A stretch of DNA of 64,000 nucleotides from Paenibacillus phocaeensis (GCF_900021165.1 NZ_FCOQ01000009.1:388243-452242), one strand, 5' to 3'; positions 1-9,786 are shown, counted from the stretch's first letter. Program-made: numbers and translations. The notes: generated from the sequence alone by a model not told the origin.

Positions 1-2
1 TC

Positions 3-1127
3 CGCAGGCATTTCAAGGAGTGGGAGATCGACCTGCCGGAGACCCATTTGTCCGTTGCAATCTTTCGGATTGACCACTTTCCGGAGTTTACGGGGATGTA
101 TTCGGAGAAAGATCGCCGCCTGCTTCGCTTCGCGATGGCGAATATTATCCAGGAGTCGCTGCATGCTTCGGATCACCGGCTGCAAACCGTCGATATGGGG
201 AACGACCACATCGCCGTCATCCTGTCGGCGGCCGCATTGTCCCCCGATTTTGCGGACAAGCTGCGCGAATCACAGGAACTGCTGCAACAATACTTGTCGA
301 TCGGGACGACCGTGGCCTGGGGCAGAACGCTCCATCTTCTGACCGACATGCACGAGGTCTATTTGGAAACCTACGAATTAACGCAGGAGCGATTCCGCTT
401 CGGGCACGGCGCGATGATTCTGAAGAGCCAGTTGTCCGGCGCCCCCGGCGTCCTGTTCCATCTTCCGCTGGAGAAGGAGCGCCAAATGGCGCAAGCGATC
501 CAGAAAGGGAACCGGGAAACGGTGCTGCAGATTATGGCTTTTGCCGTAGAAACGCTGAGGGAGTTGCCTTATTTTGAGTGTAAAATGTCGCTGATCGCTT
601 TGTTTAGCGATATGCGCCGGTTGATGCAGGACCAATTGCATCAGCCGCTGCCTAGCTCATGGGGATTGACCTCGCTCGAGAATCAGATCATTCGGCTGGA
701 GACACTTGAAGACGTAGCCCTCTGGATGGAAAAGCTGCTGGACAAAACGTTGGAGGACATCATTGCTGCCCGCAGCCTGTCCAGAAATACGGTGCTCATC
801 GAGCAAGTGGAGCGTCTGATTGGAGAACGGCTTAACGATCCGAACCTCTCCTCGAAAATGCTGGCCGATGAGCTGGGGTTGTCCGTGAACTATTTGCGCA
901 GCTTATACAAAGCGGAAACGAACCGATCGATCACGGACACGATTTCGGAAAGACGGCTGGATTTGATTTGCCGCGAGTTGCTGACTTCCGATTCACCGAT
1001 CGAACCGATTATCCAGAATAATGGATTTTCCTCTCTGAATACTTTCTACTCTGTCTTTAAGAAGGCGTACGGAATGACTCCGGCTCAGTATCGGAGAGCG
1101 CATAAGAAGGACATGAAATCAACGTGA
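3..1127 (+). CDS. AraC-family transcriptional regulator, 5' end outside window
   Basis: The frame is open to the left edge, so the true start lies upstream. At least 375 residues are visible. The last ~100 residues form an AraC/XylS DNA-binding domain: a first helix-turn-helix around 'SSKMLADELGLSVNYLRSLYK' type sequence and a second ending in GMTPAQYRR, the usual C-terminal signature. The part before it has the mixed alpha/beta character of the middle region of YesN-like response regulators or one-component AraC sensors, but no receiver domain or membrane segment is visible, because the N-terminus is missing. It lies just upstream of the giant SLH lyase on the same strand, so control of that gene is a plausible inference. 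Family is clear; ligand and class (response regulator or membrane sensor) cannot be decided. Confidence 0.85.
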   Translation, partial: RRHFKEWEIDLPETHLSVAIFRIDHFPEFTGMYSEKDRRLLRFAMANIIQESLHASDHRLQTVDMGNDHIAVILSAAALSPDFADKLRESQELLQQYLSIGTTVAWGRTLHLLTDMHEVYLETYELTQERFRFGHGAMILKSQLSGAPGVLFHLPLEKERQMAQAIQKGNRETVLQIMAFAVETLRELPYFECKMSLIALFSDMRRLMQDQLHQPLPSSWGLTSLENQIIRLETLEDVALWMEKLLDKTLEDIIAARSLSRNTVLIEQVERLIGERLNDPNLSSKMLADELGLSVNYLRSLYKAETNRSITDTISERRLDLICRELLTSDSPIEPIIQNNGFSSLNTFYSVFKKAYGMTPAQYRRAHKKDMKST

Positions 1128-1366
1128 ACTACAGGTCGGCCCTCCACAAAAATCGTTAAATATTGAAATTGTGTTGTTTTTGGGAAGTTCGTAAATCTGC
1201 GCTTGCAGGAAAAATTGGTGTTTGCTGGAATTGCCGTTGCAACAGGGGCTTGGTAAGGTTACGACACAAATAACGGGACCCGCCGATCCGATGCCGGTCC
1301 CGATGAAAGGAGAACAAGACAATTTCGAAAGCGCTGTCATCAACCAAAACCAAGGAGGTCCTGTGG

Positions 1367-1435
1367 ATGGTTAACCAAATGCAAAGATCCTCAAAGCGAT
1401 GGAGATGTCTGACTGCACAAGGGGGGAACTCATGA
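1367..1435 (+). CDS. Possible 22-residue leader peptide coupled to the SLH lyase gene
   Basis: An ATG at 1367 follows a strong ribosome-binding site (AAGGAGG at 1352-1358) with 8-bp spacing. The reading frame runs 22 codons and ends in TGA at 1433-1435, which overlaps the ATG of the large SLH gene (1432-1434) as ATGA. That is the classic layout of translational coupling. The peptide is basic and polar (several Arg, Lys, Ser, Gln; one Cys) and resembles no family I know. The downstream gene has its own site (GGGGGGAA at 1421-1428) inside this ORF. It could be a regulatory leader peptide, or chance reading through the 5' leader; the good ribosome-binding site and exact stop/start overlap favour translation. 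Confidence 0.45.
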   Translation: MVNQMQRSSKRWRCLTAQGGNS

Positions 1436-4400
1436 GTAAACTGTTGAACTCGTTGATGGCTTTCATCCTTTTGGTAGGAACATGGGGCAGTATGTCTATG
1501 AATGTTGTGCACGCTTCGGAACCCAGTACGGTGAACATGGATCAAACGGTTGTAGAACGCGGACAGCCGTTAACCATCCATTATACGGGAGCTCAGGGTC
1601 CACAAGATTGGATTGGTCTTTACCGCAAAGACGAAACGCCGAAAAAAGGAACCAACGCTTGGAAATGGGCTTATGTGAGTGACTTGCCTGACGGAACGAC
1701 AACCCTTACGGACAACAGCGAGGGTCGAAAAGAATATCCAAGTTTAAAAGATCTGGCGCCCGGCGAATATTATCTCGCCTATTTACTCGATGACGGTTAT
1801 ACGGAAAACGCCGACCGCTTCTACTTTCAGATTGTTGACAAAGAAGTCACGCAGTTGAAAGCGACTCCCGAATCGGTGACGTTAAAGCTGAATCCGCAAG
1901 AGGACAGCGCACAGCTGCAGGTTGAAGCCACGTATCGTACAAATGAAACCGAGGATGTAACAGCGGCCAATGACATCCAGTATGTCAGCAGCTTGCCGCA
2001 AGTGGCCACGGTGACCTCCACCGGACTGATTAAGGCCGTATCCGCGGGGACCGCCGTGATCGACATTACGTTCCAAGGGAAATCGACGACGGCTGAAGTC
2101 ACGGTAGATTCGACGGCGACGGGCCCCGACCCGAAACCGGAAATCGAGCTGACCGTGATGAGCTTGAACCTTTGGGCGGGGGATGCCATCAAGAAGAACG
2201 GCAAGGATCGTGTCGTCCAATTTCTCGAGAACTTGATCCGAACGGCAGATGCAGATGTGATCGGCATCCAGGAATCCAACGATGAGGTCGTAACTCAGGC
2301 GGCCGCATCGTTAGGTTATCATGTCAGCATGAAGACAAGCCCAAATGTCAGTCTCATGAGCAAATATCCGATACTCGATGTCGATAAGGAAAAAGATTAC
2401 TACCTCATTGAAGTAGATCCGGGCAGAGCTGTAGCGATCAGCAATGTGCATTTATCCTCCTCTCCTTACGGTCCTTACAGCATCGCAGATGGCAAGACCG
2501 TCGAGAGTGTTCTTGCCGACGAAAACCTCAAGCATATGACCGAGATGCGCAACCCGTTCAGCAAGCTTCCTGCGCTCGCCGGGCAAGGAATGCCCGTCTT
2601 CTTGACTGGAGACTTCAATGTACCTTCGCATCTGGATTGGACGGAGGCGACGAAAGACCGCTATTTCGGCAAGGTGGTGGAATGGCCGGTATCGAAGAAA
2701 CTCCAGGAATTAGGCATGGTGGATTCCTATCGCTCCCTGCATCCTGATCCGGTTGCAACGCCAGGCATCACTTGGGCCGTCGAAGGCACCGAATGGAGAA
2801 CGCCGGAAGTATACGATCGGATTGATTACGTGTATGCCGGAGGCCCCGCGACAACGCTAGAAAGCAAATTAATCGGAGAAAAGGCGGTCAAAGGTGGACC
2901 GATATCCTATGCGGACATCCAATTGGATCCCTATTTATCCGATCACCGCGCCGTGGTATCCAAATTCAAGGTGCAGCCGCGCAGTTACGCAGACTTGAAT
3001 CTGCCATCGACCCCCAAGCCCGATTACAGCAGCACGCTGAGCATGGATCAAACGGTCATAGAACGCGGGCAGCCGTTAACCATTCATTACACGGGAGCGC
3101 AAGGCCAAAAAGATTGGATCGGGATTTACCTCAAAAACGAAACGCCGAAAAAAGGAACCAACGCCTGGAGATGGAGTTATGTGAACGACCTTCCCGACGG
3201 TACGATAACACTGACAGACAAAAGTGAAGGTCGCAAAGAGTATCCGAGTCTCAAGGATTTTCCGCCGGGCGAGTATTACCTCGCATTTTTGCTAAATGAC
3301 GGTTACACGGAAAAGGCGAATCGCTTCTATTTTCAAATGGTTGACAAGGCTAGTACTCCTCAAGAGATCGCGGATATGAAAATAATGAAACAGCGTATGG
3401 TTGATTATTACATCTCTAGAGACATCATCAACGACGGAACAAACGGTCGGGTCGAATGGACCTTCAAATCCGAGGCAGGCACTTACTTATCCAGTCAACA
3501 ACCGGATGGAAGCTGGGGAGATGTCGATTACAAGAGCACAACTTCCGCTGCCAACGGGAGAGGCTGGTCGCCTTACCTTGCCTTAGACCGGATGCAGTCG
3601 ATGGCACAGGCATTTGCCGACCCGAGTGATCCCTATTATCATAACCCCGAGCTGTTAAAGGGGATTCAAAAGGCCCTGGATTATTGGTTCACAGTGAAGC
3701 CGACTTCAACCAACTGGTGGGAGACGGGAATCGGCAAACAGCTAAGGCTGGAGAAAATTGCGCTTCTCTGTGAAGGTTATTTAACGGCAACCCAAGTCTC
3801 CAATATTATCGATACGTTAGACAGCAGCCCTCACACGGTCGATGGGGCGAATTCGTCCTGGTACAATCAAAATTATATGTACCGCGGCTTATTGCTGGAG
3901 GATGCCCGGATCGTTCGGAACGCCGTGGATGCGTTCAACATCCTGTCGAATGTGACGACGACGGTGACGGGAATCCAGTCGGATATGTCTTTCTTCATGC
4001 ATGGCAAGACGAATTATACAACGGGCTACGGAAGAAGCTTCGCCAGAGATATGTCGTTCTGGGCCTACATTACCTCGGGCACCGTGTTCTCCTACAGCGA
4101 GGCGGCGATTGATTCGTTATCGTCCTACTTGTTGGACGGCACAAGGTATCTCGTGAAGGGCGATGTTGCCGATCTGGGCATGGGGATGAACGGACCGGAC
4201 TGGCCGGATTACGCGAGCGCGGCTTTGACCTTCTATGAAGACCCGATGCAATGGATGCAGACGGCCAACCCGAAGCGGGCTGCGGAATTTGCTCGTTTTC
4301 TTGAAAACATTCGCGAAATCGGCACGAACACAAGCAACGGACTGGACGCCAACAATATGACGCAATGGCAAACGCTGGTCGCCTCCCATATGCGAACCGG

Positions 4401-7400
4401 CTACGGAATTACAGTCAAGATGGCCTCCAGCACGGTTAAAGGCGGCGAATGGAGAACGATTCATCCCAGCGGTTACAACCTGCTGTATTGGACGCCTCAA
4501 GGAGCTACCGCCATTCAGAGAACCGGCGACGAATACAGACCGGTTTACCCGTTGATGGATTGGGCCCATGTTCCCGGCACCACGGCTCCATACACACTCA
4601 CGAAAGACGGCAATTTCAACAATCCGAGAACCTTTGTAGGCGGGGTAACCAATGAGCGTTATGGAGCCACCGCATTTGATTTCAACAAGTTGAGCACGAG
4701 TGGAAAGAAAGGTTATTTCTTCTTCGATGATGAAATGGTGGCGCTTGGCGCAGGAATCGCTTCGACGAATGCCGCGCCGATTCACACGACATTGAACCAA
4801 AGTCAAGCGGTAGGCGAAGTTCTCGTAGATGGCCATCCGATCGCGGACGGAACGACGCAAACGACCGGACGCTGGGCCTATAACGATAACATCGGTTATG
4901 TCTTCCCGAATCCAACGGAGTTTCAAGTGCAGCGGGAGACAAAAACCGGAGCATGGAGCGACGTCATCTCGGGAAGTTCAACGACTCCGATGACCAAACC
5001 GATTTTTTCGATTTGGCTCGATCATGGCGTAAAGCCCACAAACGCGTCCTACCAGTACATTGTATTGCCAGACAAAAATGTAGATGAAGTCAGCAACTAC
5101 GCGAGCGACAACCCGGTAAGCATCCTTTCGAATACATCATCCGTCCAGGCAGTTCGGCACCAATCTCTGGGAATCGCGGAGTTGCTGTTCTATCAACCCG
5201 GGACGGTGACGGTGAGAGACGGCTTGACGGTGACCGTTGATCAACCCGCCATGGTGATCCTTGACGAATCCACGGCACCTACCCGTATTTCAGTCGCCAA
5301 TCCCGAAACACCGGGGATCACGGTAAACGTGACGCTGGACCGAAATGGAACCACATCCACGACGAGCTTCAGACTCGGCAAAGATACGTTCACCGGCCGA
5401 AGCCTGACTCTAAATGAAGGAGAATCCATTGACGACAGCGGATTCGATCTCGCTTACAGTAAAGGCGCGGTCGCTTCATCGAGCAAAGACAACCATTTTG
5501 CCTCGAATGCCACGGATCTTTACAGAACTTCCTATTGGATTTCAAACGATTCGGATCATGAATGGATTTATGTGGATTTGCAAAATCAATATTCGATCCA
5601 GCAAGTTAGGTTAAACTGGGAAAATGCCTACGGGAAGAGTTACAAAATCCAGGTCTCGAACGACGCGGTCGACTGGACGGAGGTTTACTCGACCTCGACG
5701 GGGAACGGAGGAATCGACGACATCACTTTCAGCCCGGTCACTGCCAGATACGTCCGCATGCAGGGCGTTCAGCAAGGCGCCGGAAACGGTTACTCACTTA
5801 AAGAATTTAACGTGTTCGAAGCGGTCCCGCCCAATCTTGCCGAAGGCAAGCCGGTAACGGCAAGCTCGTCCAAAGCTGCGGACGTAAAGGCCGAAAATGC
5901 GGTTGACGGCTCACTGAACACCCGTTGGGGATCTAACTACTCCGATCCGCAGTGGATCTATGTCGACCTTGGCGCCAGCAAGTCTATTCAGGAGGTTCAT
6001 CTGCATTGGGAAAGCGCGTACGGGAAGGAGTACCAAATTCAGGTTTCCGACGACGCAAAGAATTGGACGACCGTTTATAACACCACAACCGGGGACGGCG
6101 GAGTCGACAAGATCTCCTTCGCACCGGTGAATGCAAGATATGTTCAGATGTATGGCACGAAAAGAGGAACCACCTACGGCTACTCCCTCTGGGAATTTAA
6201 AGTATTTCCAGCTCTTGCTACCGCCCCGGACGCCCCTGCCGATGTGCAGGCCGTCGGTTATGACGGGGCCGCCGTAGTGAGCTTTGCCCCGCCGATCCAT
6301 AACGGCGGAAGCGAGATTACAGGTTATCAGGTAACCGCGTGGGCAAACGGAGTAGCTGCCGCGACGACGGAAGGTTCCGCCAGCCCGATCACCGTGACTG
6401 GATTGACGAACGGTATAGCGTATACGTTCACGGTGATCGCAAGGAACGGCACATGGGAATCGGCCTCGTCCGCCCCGTCGAACGAAGTCATCCCGTCTCC
6501 GAATGGGACGAATGTTCCGGTTCCGCCTGTGAATTTAACGGCGGCGCCCGGCGACCAATCAGTAACCTTAAGATGGGCCCCTTCGGCGGAAAGCGTCACT
6601 TATTCGGTATACCAATATGAAGGCGTGGGGGCACCGGCCAATCCGGACAACTGGCAACGGGTCCAGGCCAGCGTAACAGAAGCCACGTATACCGTCACCG
6701 GATTGACGAACGGCAGGAGCTATACGTTCGCGGTGAAAGCCGCAGACGCGAGAGGCGAAAGCGACTTCTCCCATGCCGTGACGGCGACGCCGAAGGCTTC
6801 GCGGCCGGAGACGCCTAACCCTCCGCAACCGGAGACGCCGGTCAGCAGCAGCGAAACAGGTTATAGCAAGGATACTTCCATCATTGAATCAACGAACGGC
6901 AGCATTCTTATTCCGAAGGGACGGGCCGGCGTGGTCAGCCTTGATCAAGAACTTACTCTTACGATAAACACGGGGGCGGCGGAGCAGGAGCTTAGCATCA
7001 AGATCGAGAAGCTGCGCAGTACCGCAGACCTCGTATTCGATAAGGTAACGCTCGTCAGCAACATCTTTGAATTAACGAAAAATACCACCGGCAACTTCAA
7101 GAAGCCGATCGTCCTCTCGATGCTGTTCAATCCGTCTCTCGTAAGGGACAATCAAAGAGTCGCCATCTTCTACTATGACGAAGCAGAGAAAGTATGGATT
7201 GAAGTCGGCGGCATCGTGAATGGTAATCAAATCACGGCCACGGTGGAACACTTCACCAAGTTTGCGGTCATGGCTGTGGACGAGAAGGAGGACAATACTG
7301 GCGAACCCTACGAACCGGTACCATCGTTCACTGACATCACGGGACATTGGGCGCAGAACGCCATCCTGAGCGCGGCGGGCATGAAGCTTGTCAGCGGCTA

Positions 7401-7854
7401 TCCGGACGGAACGTTCAAACCGAATTCCGCCGTTACCCGCGCCGAATTTACGGTCATGCTGGCCAATGCGCTGAATCTGGAAGGAGCAGGTACAGCGGCG
7501 GCTGCATTTACGGATGAAGTCAGAATCGGCGGATGGGCGAAGCAAGCTGTCGCGAATGCGGTTGAAGCAGGCATTGTGAGCGGGTACGCGGACGGCAGCT
7601 TCCGGCCGAATGAGCGGATTACCCGGGCGGAAATGGCAGCGATGAGCGCTAGAGCACTTAAACTGACTGCGGAAGCCAACGCAACCACCGGATTCTCGGA
7701 CGATAAGAACATCCCGATTTGGGCGAAAGGCGCCATTGAGGCGATTCGCAAGCTGGGAATCATGAGCGGCCACGGCGATAATGAGTTCGTTCCGAACGGG
7801 AAGGCCACCCGGGCAGAAGCGGTAACCCTGTTGGTCCGGATGATGGAACAATAA
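1432..7854 (+). CDS. Giant secreted SLH protein: EEP nuclease/phosphatase module plus family 8 polysaccharide lyase
   Basis: 2140 residues from the ATG at 1432; a longer frame begins at 1399, but the ribosome-binding site at 1421-1428 favours 1432. Order: signal peptide (1 to ~29, cleaved near HAS); beta-sandwich repeat A (~30-136); Big_2-like Ig domain (~138-230); endonuclease/exonuclease/phosphatase domain (~239-515) with IQES, GDFN (393-396) and SDH (503-505); repeat B, near-identical to A (~533-640); polysaccharide lyase 8 module (~643-1336); two F5/8C (CBM32-like) domains (~1341-1463, 1466-1593); two fibronectin III domains (~1596-1790); a Pro-rich linker; a ZU5-like segment (~1808-1953); three SLH domains (~1964-2140) for cell-wall attachment. 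N807, H857 and Y866 have the same spacing as the catalytic Asn-His-Tyr of hyaluronate lyases. The Arg-rich motif after the Tyr looks replaced (KGDVADLGMGMNG). Likely an outer-surface enzyme cutting uronic-acid polysaccharide; EEP substrate unknown. Confidence 0.88.
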   Translation: MSKLLNSLMAFILLVGTWGSMSMNVVHASEPSTVNMDQTVVERGQPLTIHYTGAQGPQDWIGLYRKDETPKKGTNAWKWAYVSDLPDGTTTLTDNSEGRKEYPSLKDLAPGEYYLAYLLDDGYTENADRFYFQIVDKEVTQLKATPESVTLKLNPQEDSAQLQVEATYRTNETEDVTAANDIQYVSSLPQVATVTSTGLIKAVSAGTAVIDITFQGKSTTAEVTVDSTATGPDPKPEIELTVMSLNLWAGDAIKKNGKDRVVQFLENLIRTADADVIGIQESNDEVVTQAAASLGYHVSMKTSPNVSLMSKYPILDVDKEKDYYLIEVDPGRAVAISNVHLSSSPYGPYSIADGKTVESVLADENLKHMTEMRNPFSKLPALAGQGMPVFLTGDFNVPSHLDWTEATKDRYFGKVVEWPVSKKLQELGMVDSYRSLHPDPVATPGITWAVEGTEWRTPEVYDRIDYVYAGGPATTLESKLIGEKAVKGGPISYADIQLDPYLSDHRAVVSKFKVQPRSYADLNLPSTPKPDYSSTLSMDQTVIERGQPLTIHYTGAQGQKDWIGIYLKNETPKKGTNAWRWSYVNDLPDGTITLTDKSEGRKEYPSLKDFPPGEYYLAFLLNDGYTEKANRFYFQMVDKASTPQEIADMKIMKQRMVDYYISRDIINDGTNGRVEWTFKSEAGTYLSSQQPDGSWGDVDYKSTTSAANGRGWSPYLALDRMQSMAQAFADPSDPYYHNPELLKGIQKALDYWFTVKPTSTNWWETGIGKQLRLEKIALLCEGYLTATQVSNIIDTLDSSPHTVDGANSSWYNQNYMYRGLLLEDARIVRNAVDAFNILSNVTTTVTGIQSDMSFFMHGKTNYTTGYGRSFARDMSFWAYITSGTVFSYSEAAIDSLSSYLLDGTRYLVKGDVADLGMGMNGPDWPDYASAALTFYEDPMQWMQTANPKRAAEFARFLENIREIGTNTSNGLDANNMTQWQTLVASHMRTGYGITVKMASSTVKGGEWRTIHPSGYNLLYWTPQGATAIQRTGDEYRPVYPLMDWAHVPGTTAPYTLTKDGNFNNPRTFVGGVTNERYGATAFDFNKLSTSGKKGYFFFDDEMVALGAGIASTNAAPIHTTLNQSQAVGEVLVDGHPIADGTTQTTGRWAYNDNIGYVFPNPTEFQVQRETKTGAWSDVISGSSTTPMTKPIFSIWLDHGVKPTNASYQYIVLPDKNVDEVSNYASDNPVSILSNTSSVQAVRHQSLGIAELLFYQPGTVTVRDGLTVTVDQPAMVILDESTAPTRISVANPETPGITVNVTLDRNGTTSTTSFRLGKDTFTGRSLTLNEGESIDDSGFDLAYSKGAVASSSKDNHFASNATDLYRTSYWISNDSDHEWIYVDLQNQYSIQQVRLNWENAYGKSYKIQVSNDAVDWTEVYSTSTGNGGIDDITFSPVTARYVRMQGVQQGAGNGYSLKEFNVFEAVPPNLAEGKPVTASSSKAADVKAENAVDGSLNTRWGSNYSDPQWIYVDLGASKSIQEVHLHWESAYGKEYQIQVSDDAKNWTTVYNTTTGDGGVDKISFAPVNARYVQMYGTKRGTTYGYSLWEFKVFPALATAPDAPADVQAVGYDGAAVVSFAPPIHNGGSEITGYQVTAWANGVAAATTEGSASPITVTGLTNGIAYTFTVIARNGTWESASSAPSNEVIPSPNGTNVPVPPVNLTAAPGDQSVTLRWAPSAESVTYSVYQYEGVGAPANPDNWQRVQASVTEATYTVTGLTNGRSYTFAVKAADARGESDFSHAVTATPKASRPETPNPPQPETPVSSSETGYSKDTSIIESTNGSILIPKGRAGVVSLDQELTLTINTGAAEQELSIKIEKLRSTADLVFDKVTLVSNIFELTKNTTGNFKKPIVLSMLFNPSLVRDNQRVAIFYYDEAEKVWIEVGGIVNGNQITATVEHFTKFAVMAVDEKEDNTGEPYEPVPSFTDITGHWAQNAILSAAGMKLVSGYPDGTFKPNSAVTRAEFTVMLANALNLEGAGTAAAAFTDEVRIGGWAKQAVANAVEAGIVSGYADGSFRPNERITRAEMAAMSARALKLTAEANATTGFSDDKNIPIWAKGAIEAIRKLGIMSGHGDNEFVPNGKATRAEAVTLLVRMMEQ

Positions 7855-7863
7855 AACATAAAT

Positions 7864-7917
7864 AAAAGCAGGCGTAGCGCAGGAACGATTTTGCTCCTCA
7901 TGCTGTGCCTGCTTTTC
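7864..7917 (+). terminator. Rho-independent terminator after the SLH lyase
   Basis: AAAAGCAGGC pairs with GCCTGCTTTT around a loop, 10 bases after the stop codon. The A-rich 5' flank and T-rich 3' flank would let it also serve the convergent DUF554 gene. Confidence 0.75.
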
Positions 7918-7978
7918 TTCAGTTATTGCCACGGGCTTCCGTGACAGAGAGCGGTTTAATCGAGAGGACCGGCTCGTC

Positions 7979-8662
7979 TCAAAAGCCAAACCACCCCTTC
8001 AGCAAAAACCAGACCACCGGCACCAACAACGCCGGGAGCATATTCAAGGTTTTCGCCTCGATGATCTTCAAGATCGATAAGCCCGAGCTTGCAATCAATA
8101 CGCCGCCGACGATCGAGATTTCGGTCAGCAGCGGAGCCGTCAGAAAAGGCGCCAAGTAGTCGGCGCTTAGATAAATCGCCCCCTGCCATAGAAAGAGCAC
8201 GACAGCGGTTAATGCAATCCCCAGGCCATACGAGGAAGCCAGCACCATAGAGGTCACGAGATCCAACGTAGCGTTCATATACAGGTAAGTGTGATCCCCG
8301 TGAAGTGCACTTTCAATCGGTCCCAGGATCGACAAGGTGCCGATACAAAATAGCAAGATCCCCGTGGATAACCCCTGCCCCAGATTCGAGGCAGAGAACC
8401 GCCCGACCAATCTTTGAAAGCCCCCGTCGATATCCAGTGCCGTTCCGATCAGACTCCCCGCCGCCAAGCTGATGATAAACAACACGGGAAAAGAGCTGTC
8501 CTTCATATGCGTGACTGCGGCATTAATCCCCAGCAGCGCAGCAGCCAAGCCAATGGCGGTAAACAGCGCAGCCTGATATTTTTCCTTCAGTCCCTTCTTG
8601 AAAATGCTGCCCAGCACGCTGCCTGCCAATATGGCAGCCGCGTTCACAATCGTTCCGATCAT
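7979..8662 (-). CDS. DUF554 family integral membrane protein
   Basis: 227 residues starting MIGTIVNAAAILAGS, the typical N-terminus of the DUF554 (YdfK-like) family, and of normal family length. About six hydrophobic segments are spread over the chain, with conserved small-residue turns such as GSLIGTALDI and GPIESALHGD. The biochemical role of the family is unknown. It lies 65 bp downstream of the rRNA methyltransferase gene on the same strand and may be co-transcribed with it, although no functional link is evident. It converges on the SLH lyase. Confidence 0.85.
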   Translation of the reverse strand: MIGTIVNAAAILAGSVLGSIFKKGLKEKYQAALFTAIGLAAALLGINAAVTHMKDSSFPVLFIISLAAGSLIGTALDIDGGFQRLVGRFSASNLGQGLSTGILLFCIGTLSILGPIESALHGDHTYLYMNATLDLVTSMVLASSYGLGIALTAVVLFLWQGAIYLSADYLAPFLTAPLLTEISIVGGVLIASSGLSILKIIEAKTLNMLPALLVPVVWFLLKGWFGF

Positions 8663-8727
8663 CTTCCTGCTCCCATCCGTCCAAAATCTTGCGTCTCATA
8701 AATGATAGCGCAATGCGGATTCGCCGT

Positions 8728-9609
8728 CTAGCCAAGCGGGCCGTTTCGGCCCAGCAACAGGTTCACGTCCACCGTGATCTCCGCGTGATCCCGGTTCGTA
8801 AACGCCGCAATTTTCGTAGGCTCCGCGGACCAGGCAAGCGGGCTCATCCGCACCAAATCACGCAATTCCTCCGCCTCCAACCGCTGGCGGTACTTCAAAT
8901 GCACCACTTCCATCCTGGAAAAATGTTGGCGGAACAAAGAAACGATATTGGCGTTGGAATATTCCTTTCTCCGGCTGCCGACATACAGCGTTTCCCGCAG
9001 CTCCCGTAAGTAATCCGAGCCCGGAACGACTTTGACGAGGACGCCTTCGGGGGCAAGAATCCGTTTAAACTCCTGATAATTAGCCGGGGACAGCAGGTTT
9101 AAGATCCCTTGAGCCGATTGATCCCGAAGCGGCGCTTGGGCCAAATCCGCAACGAGCCAAAGTTCGTCCGCATCCCGACGGGCCGCCATTCGGATGCCTT
9201 CTTTGGACAAGTCGATCCCGAGGCCAAACCCATCTGATCGGCCTACTCCGTGCAAAATACTTCGCAAATGCGAACCTTCCCCGCAACCCATATCGACCAT
9301 CAGGCCGCCAGAAACGGAGGGGTCCCCGCAGTTCGCCAGCCTTTGCGCGATCGTCTCGTGCATCGGGGAGTATAATCCGCTCCCCGTAATGATCCTCCGC
9401 CTGGCGGCGAAGAGCTCCTTATCGTAATGACCCTGGGCCGGACGGGTCGTCAGATTGAAATACCCTTGCTTCGCCCGATCAAAGGTGTGTCCTTGAGCGC
9501 AAACCAAGCTGAGCGAGTTGATCGGGAGAAACGGCCCTCCGCATACCGGACATTTTAAGATGGAAATATATTTTCTCGCGCGTTCTGCGCCGTTATCTGG
9601 TTGATTCAT
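8728..9609 (-). CDS. rlmA: 23S rRNA (guanine-N1)-methyltransferase, RlmA family
   Basis: 293 residues from the ATG at 9609, chosen because AAGGAAGGG lies just upstream; a longer frame starts at 9636. The N-terminus has the zinc-binding pattern of RlmA/TlrB enzymes (CPVCGG near residue 22, then a Cys followed by QGH and FDRAKQGYFNL). The SAM-binding motif I is VDMGCGEGSHL near residue 100, followed by LGIDLSKEGI. The family methylates N1 of G745 (RlmAI) or G748 (RlmAII) in helix 35 of 23S rRNA; Gram-positive members usually target G748 and can affect macrolide and tylosin susceptibility. Which position this one modifies cannot be read from sequence. It lies upstream of the DUF554 gene. Confidence 0.9.
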   Translation of the reverse strand: MNQPDNGAERARKYISILKCPVCGGPFLPINSLSLVCAQGHTFDRAKQGYFNLTTRPAQGHYDKELFAARRRIITGSGLYSPMHETIAQRLANCGDPSVSGGLMVDMGCGEGSHLRSILHGVGRSDGFGLGIDLSKEGIRMAARRDADELWLVADLAQAPLRDQSAQGILNLLSPANYQEFKRILAPEGVLVKVVPGSDYLRELRETLYVGSRRKEYSNANIVSLFRQHFSRMEVVHLKYRQRLEAEELRDLVRMSPLAWSAEPTKIAAFTNRDHAEITVDVNLLLGRNGPLG

Positions 9610-9786
9610 GCTTTCCCTTCCTTTCCTTTGCCGCACAGCGTAAAGGGGAAGAAAAGCCCATGAACATCGAAGCCCGGCCGGGCATGCCTAAATAAAGCCA
9701 ATTAGGCGCAAAAAAAGAAAGACAGCACGGCCGCCTTCCTTCCATCAGTTAAGATAATTTACCGATGAAGAGTTATGAAAAATGGG

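Noticed and set aside
4117..4926. 269-codon open frame on the minus strand
   Set aside because: Antisense of the PL8 module, which has verified catalytic spacing.
7072..7989. 305-codon open frame on the minus strand
   Set aside because: Antisense of the SLH-domain end of the lyase gene; Arg/Phe/His-rich without motifs.
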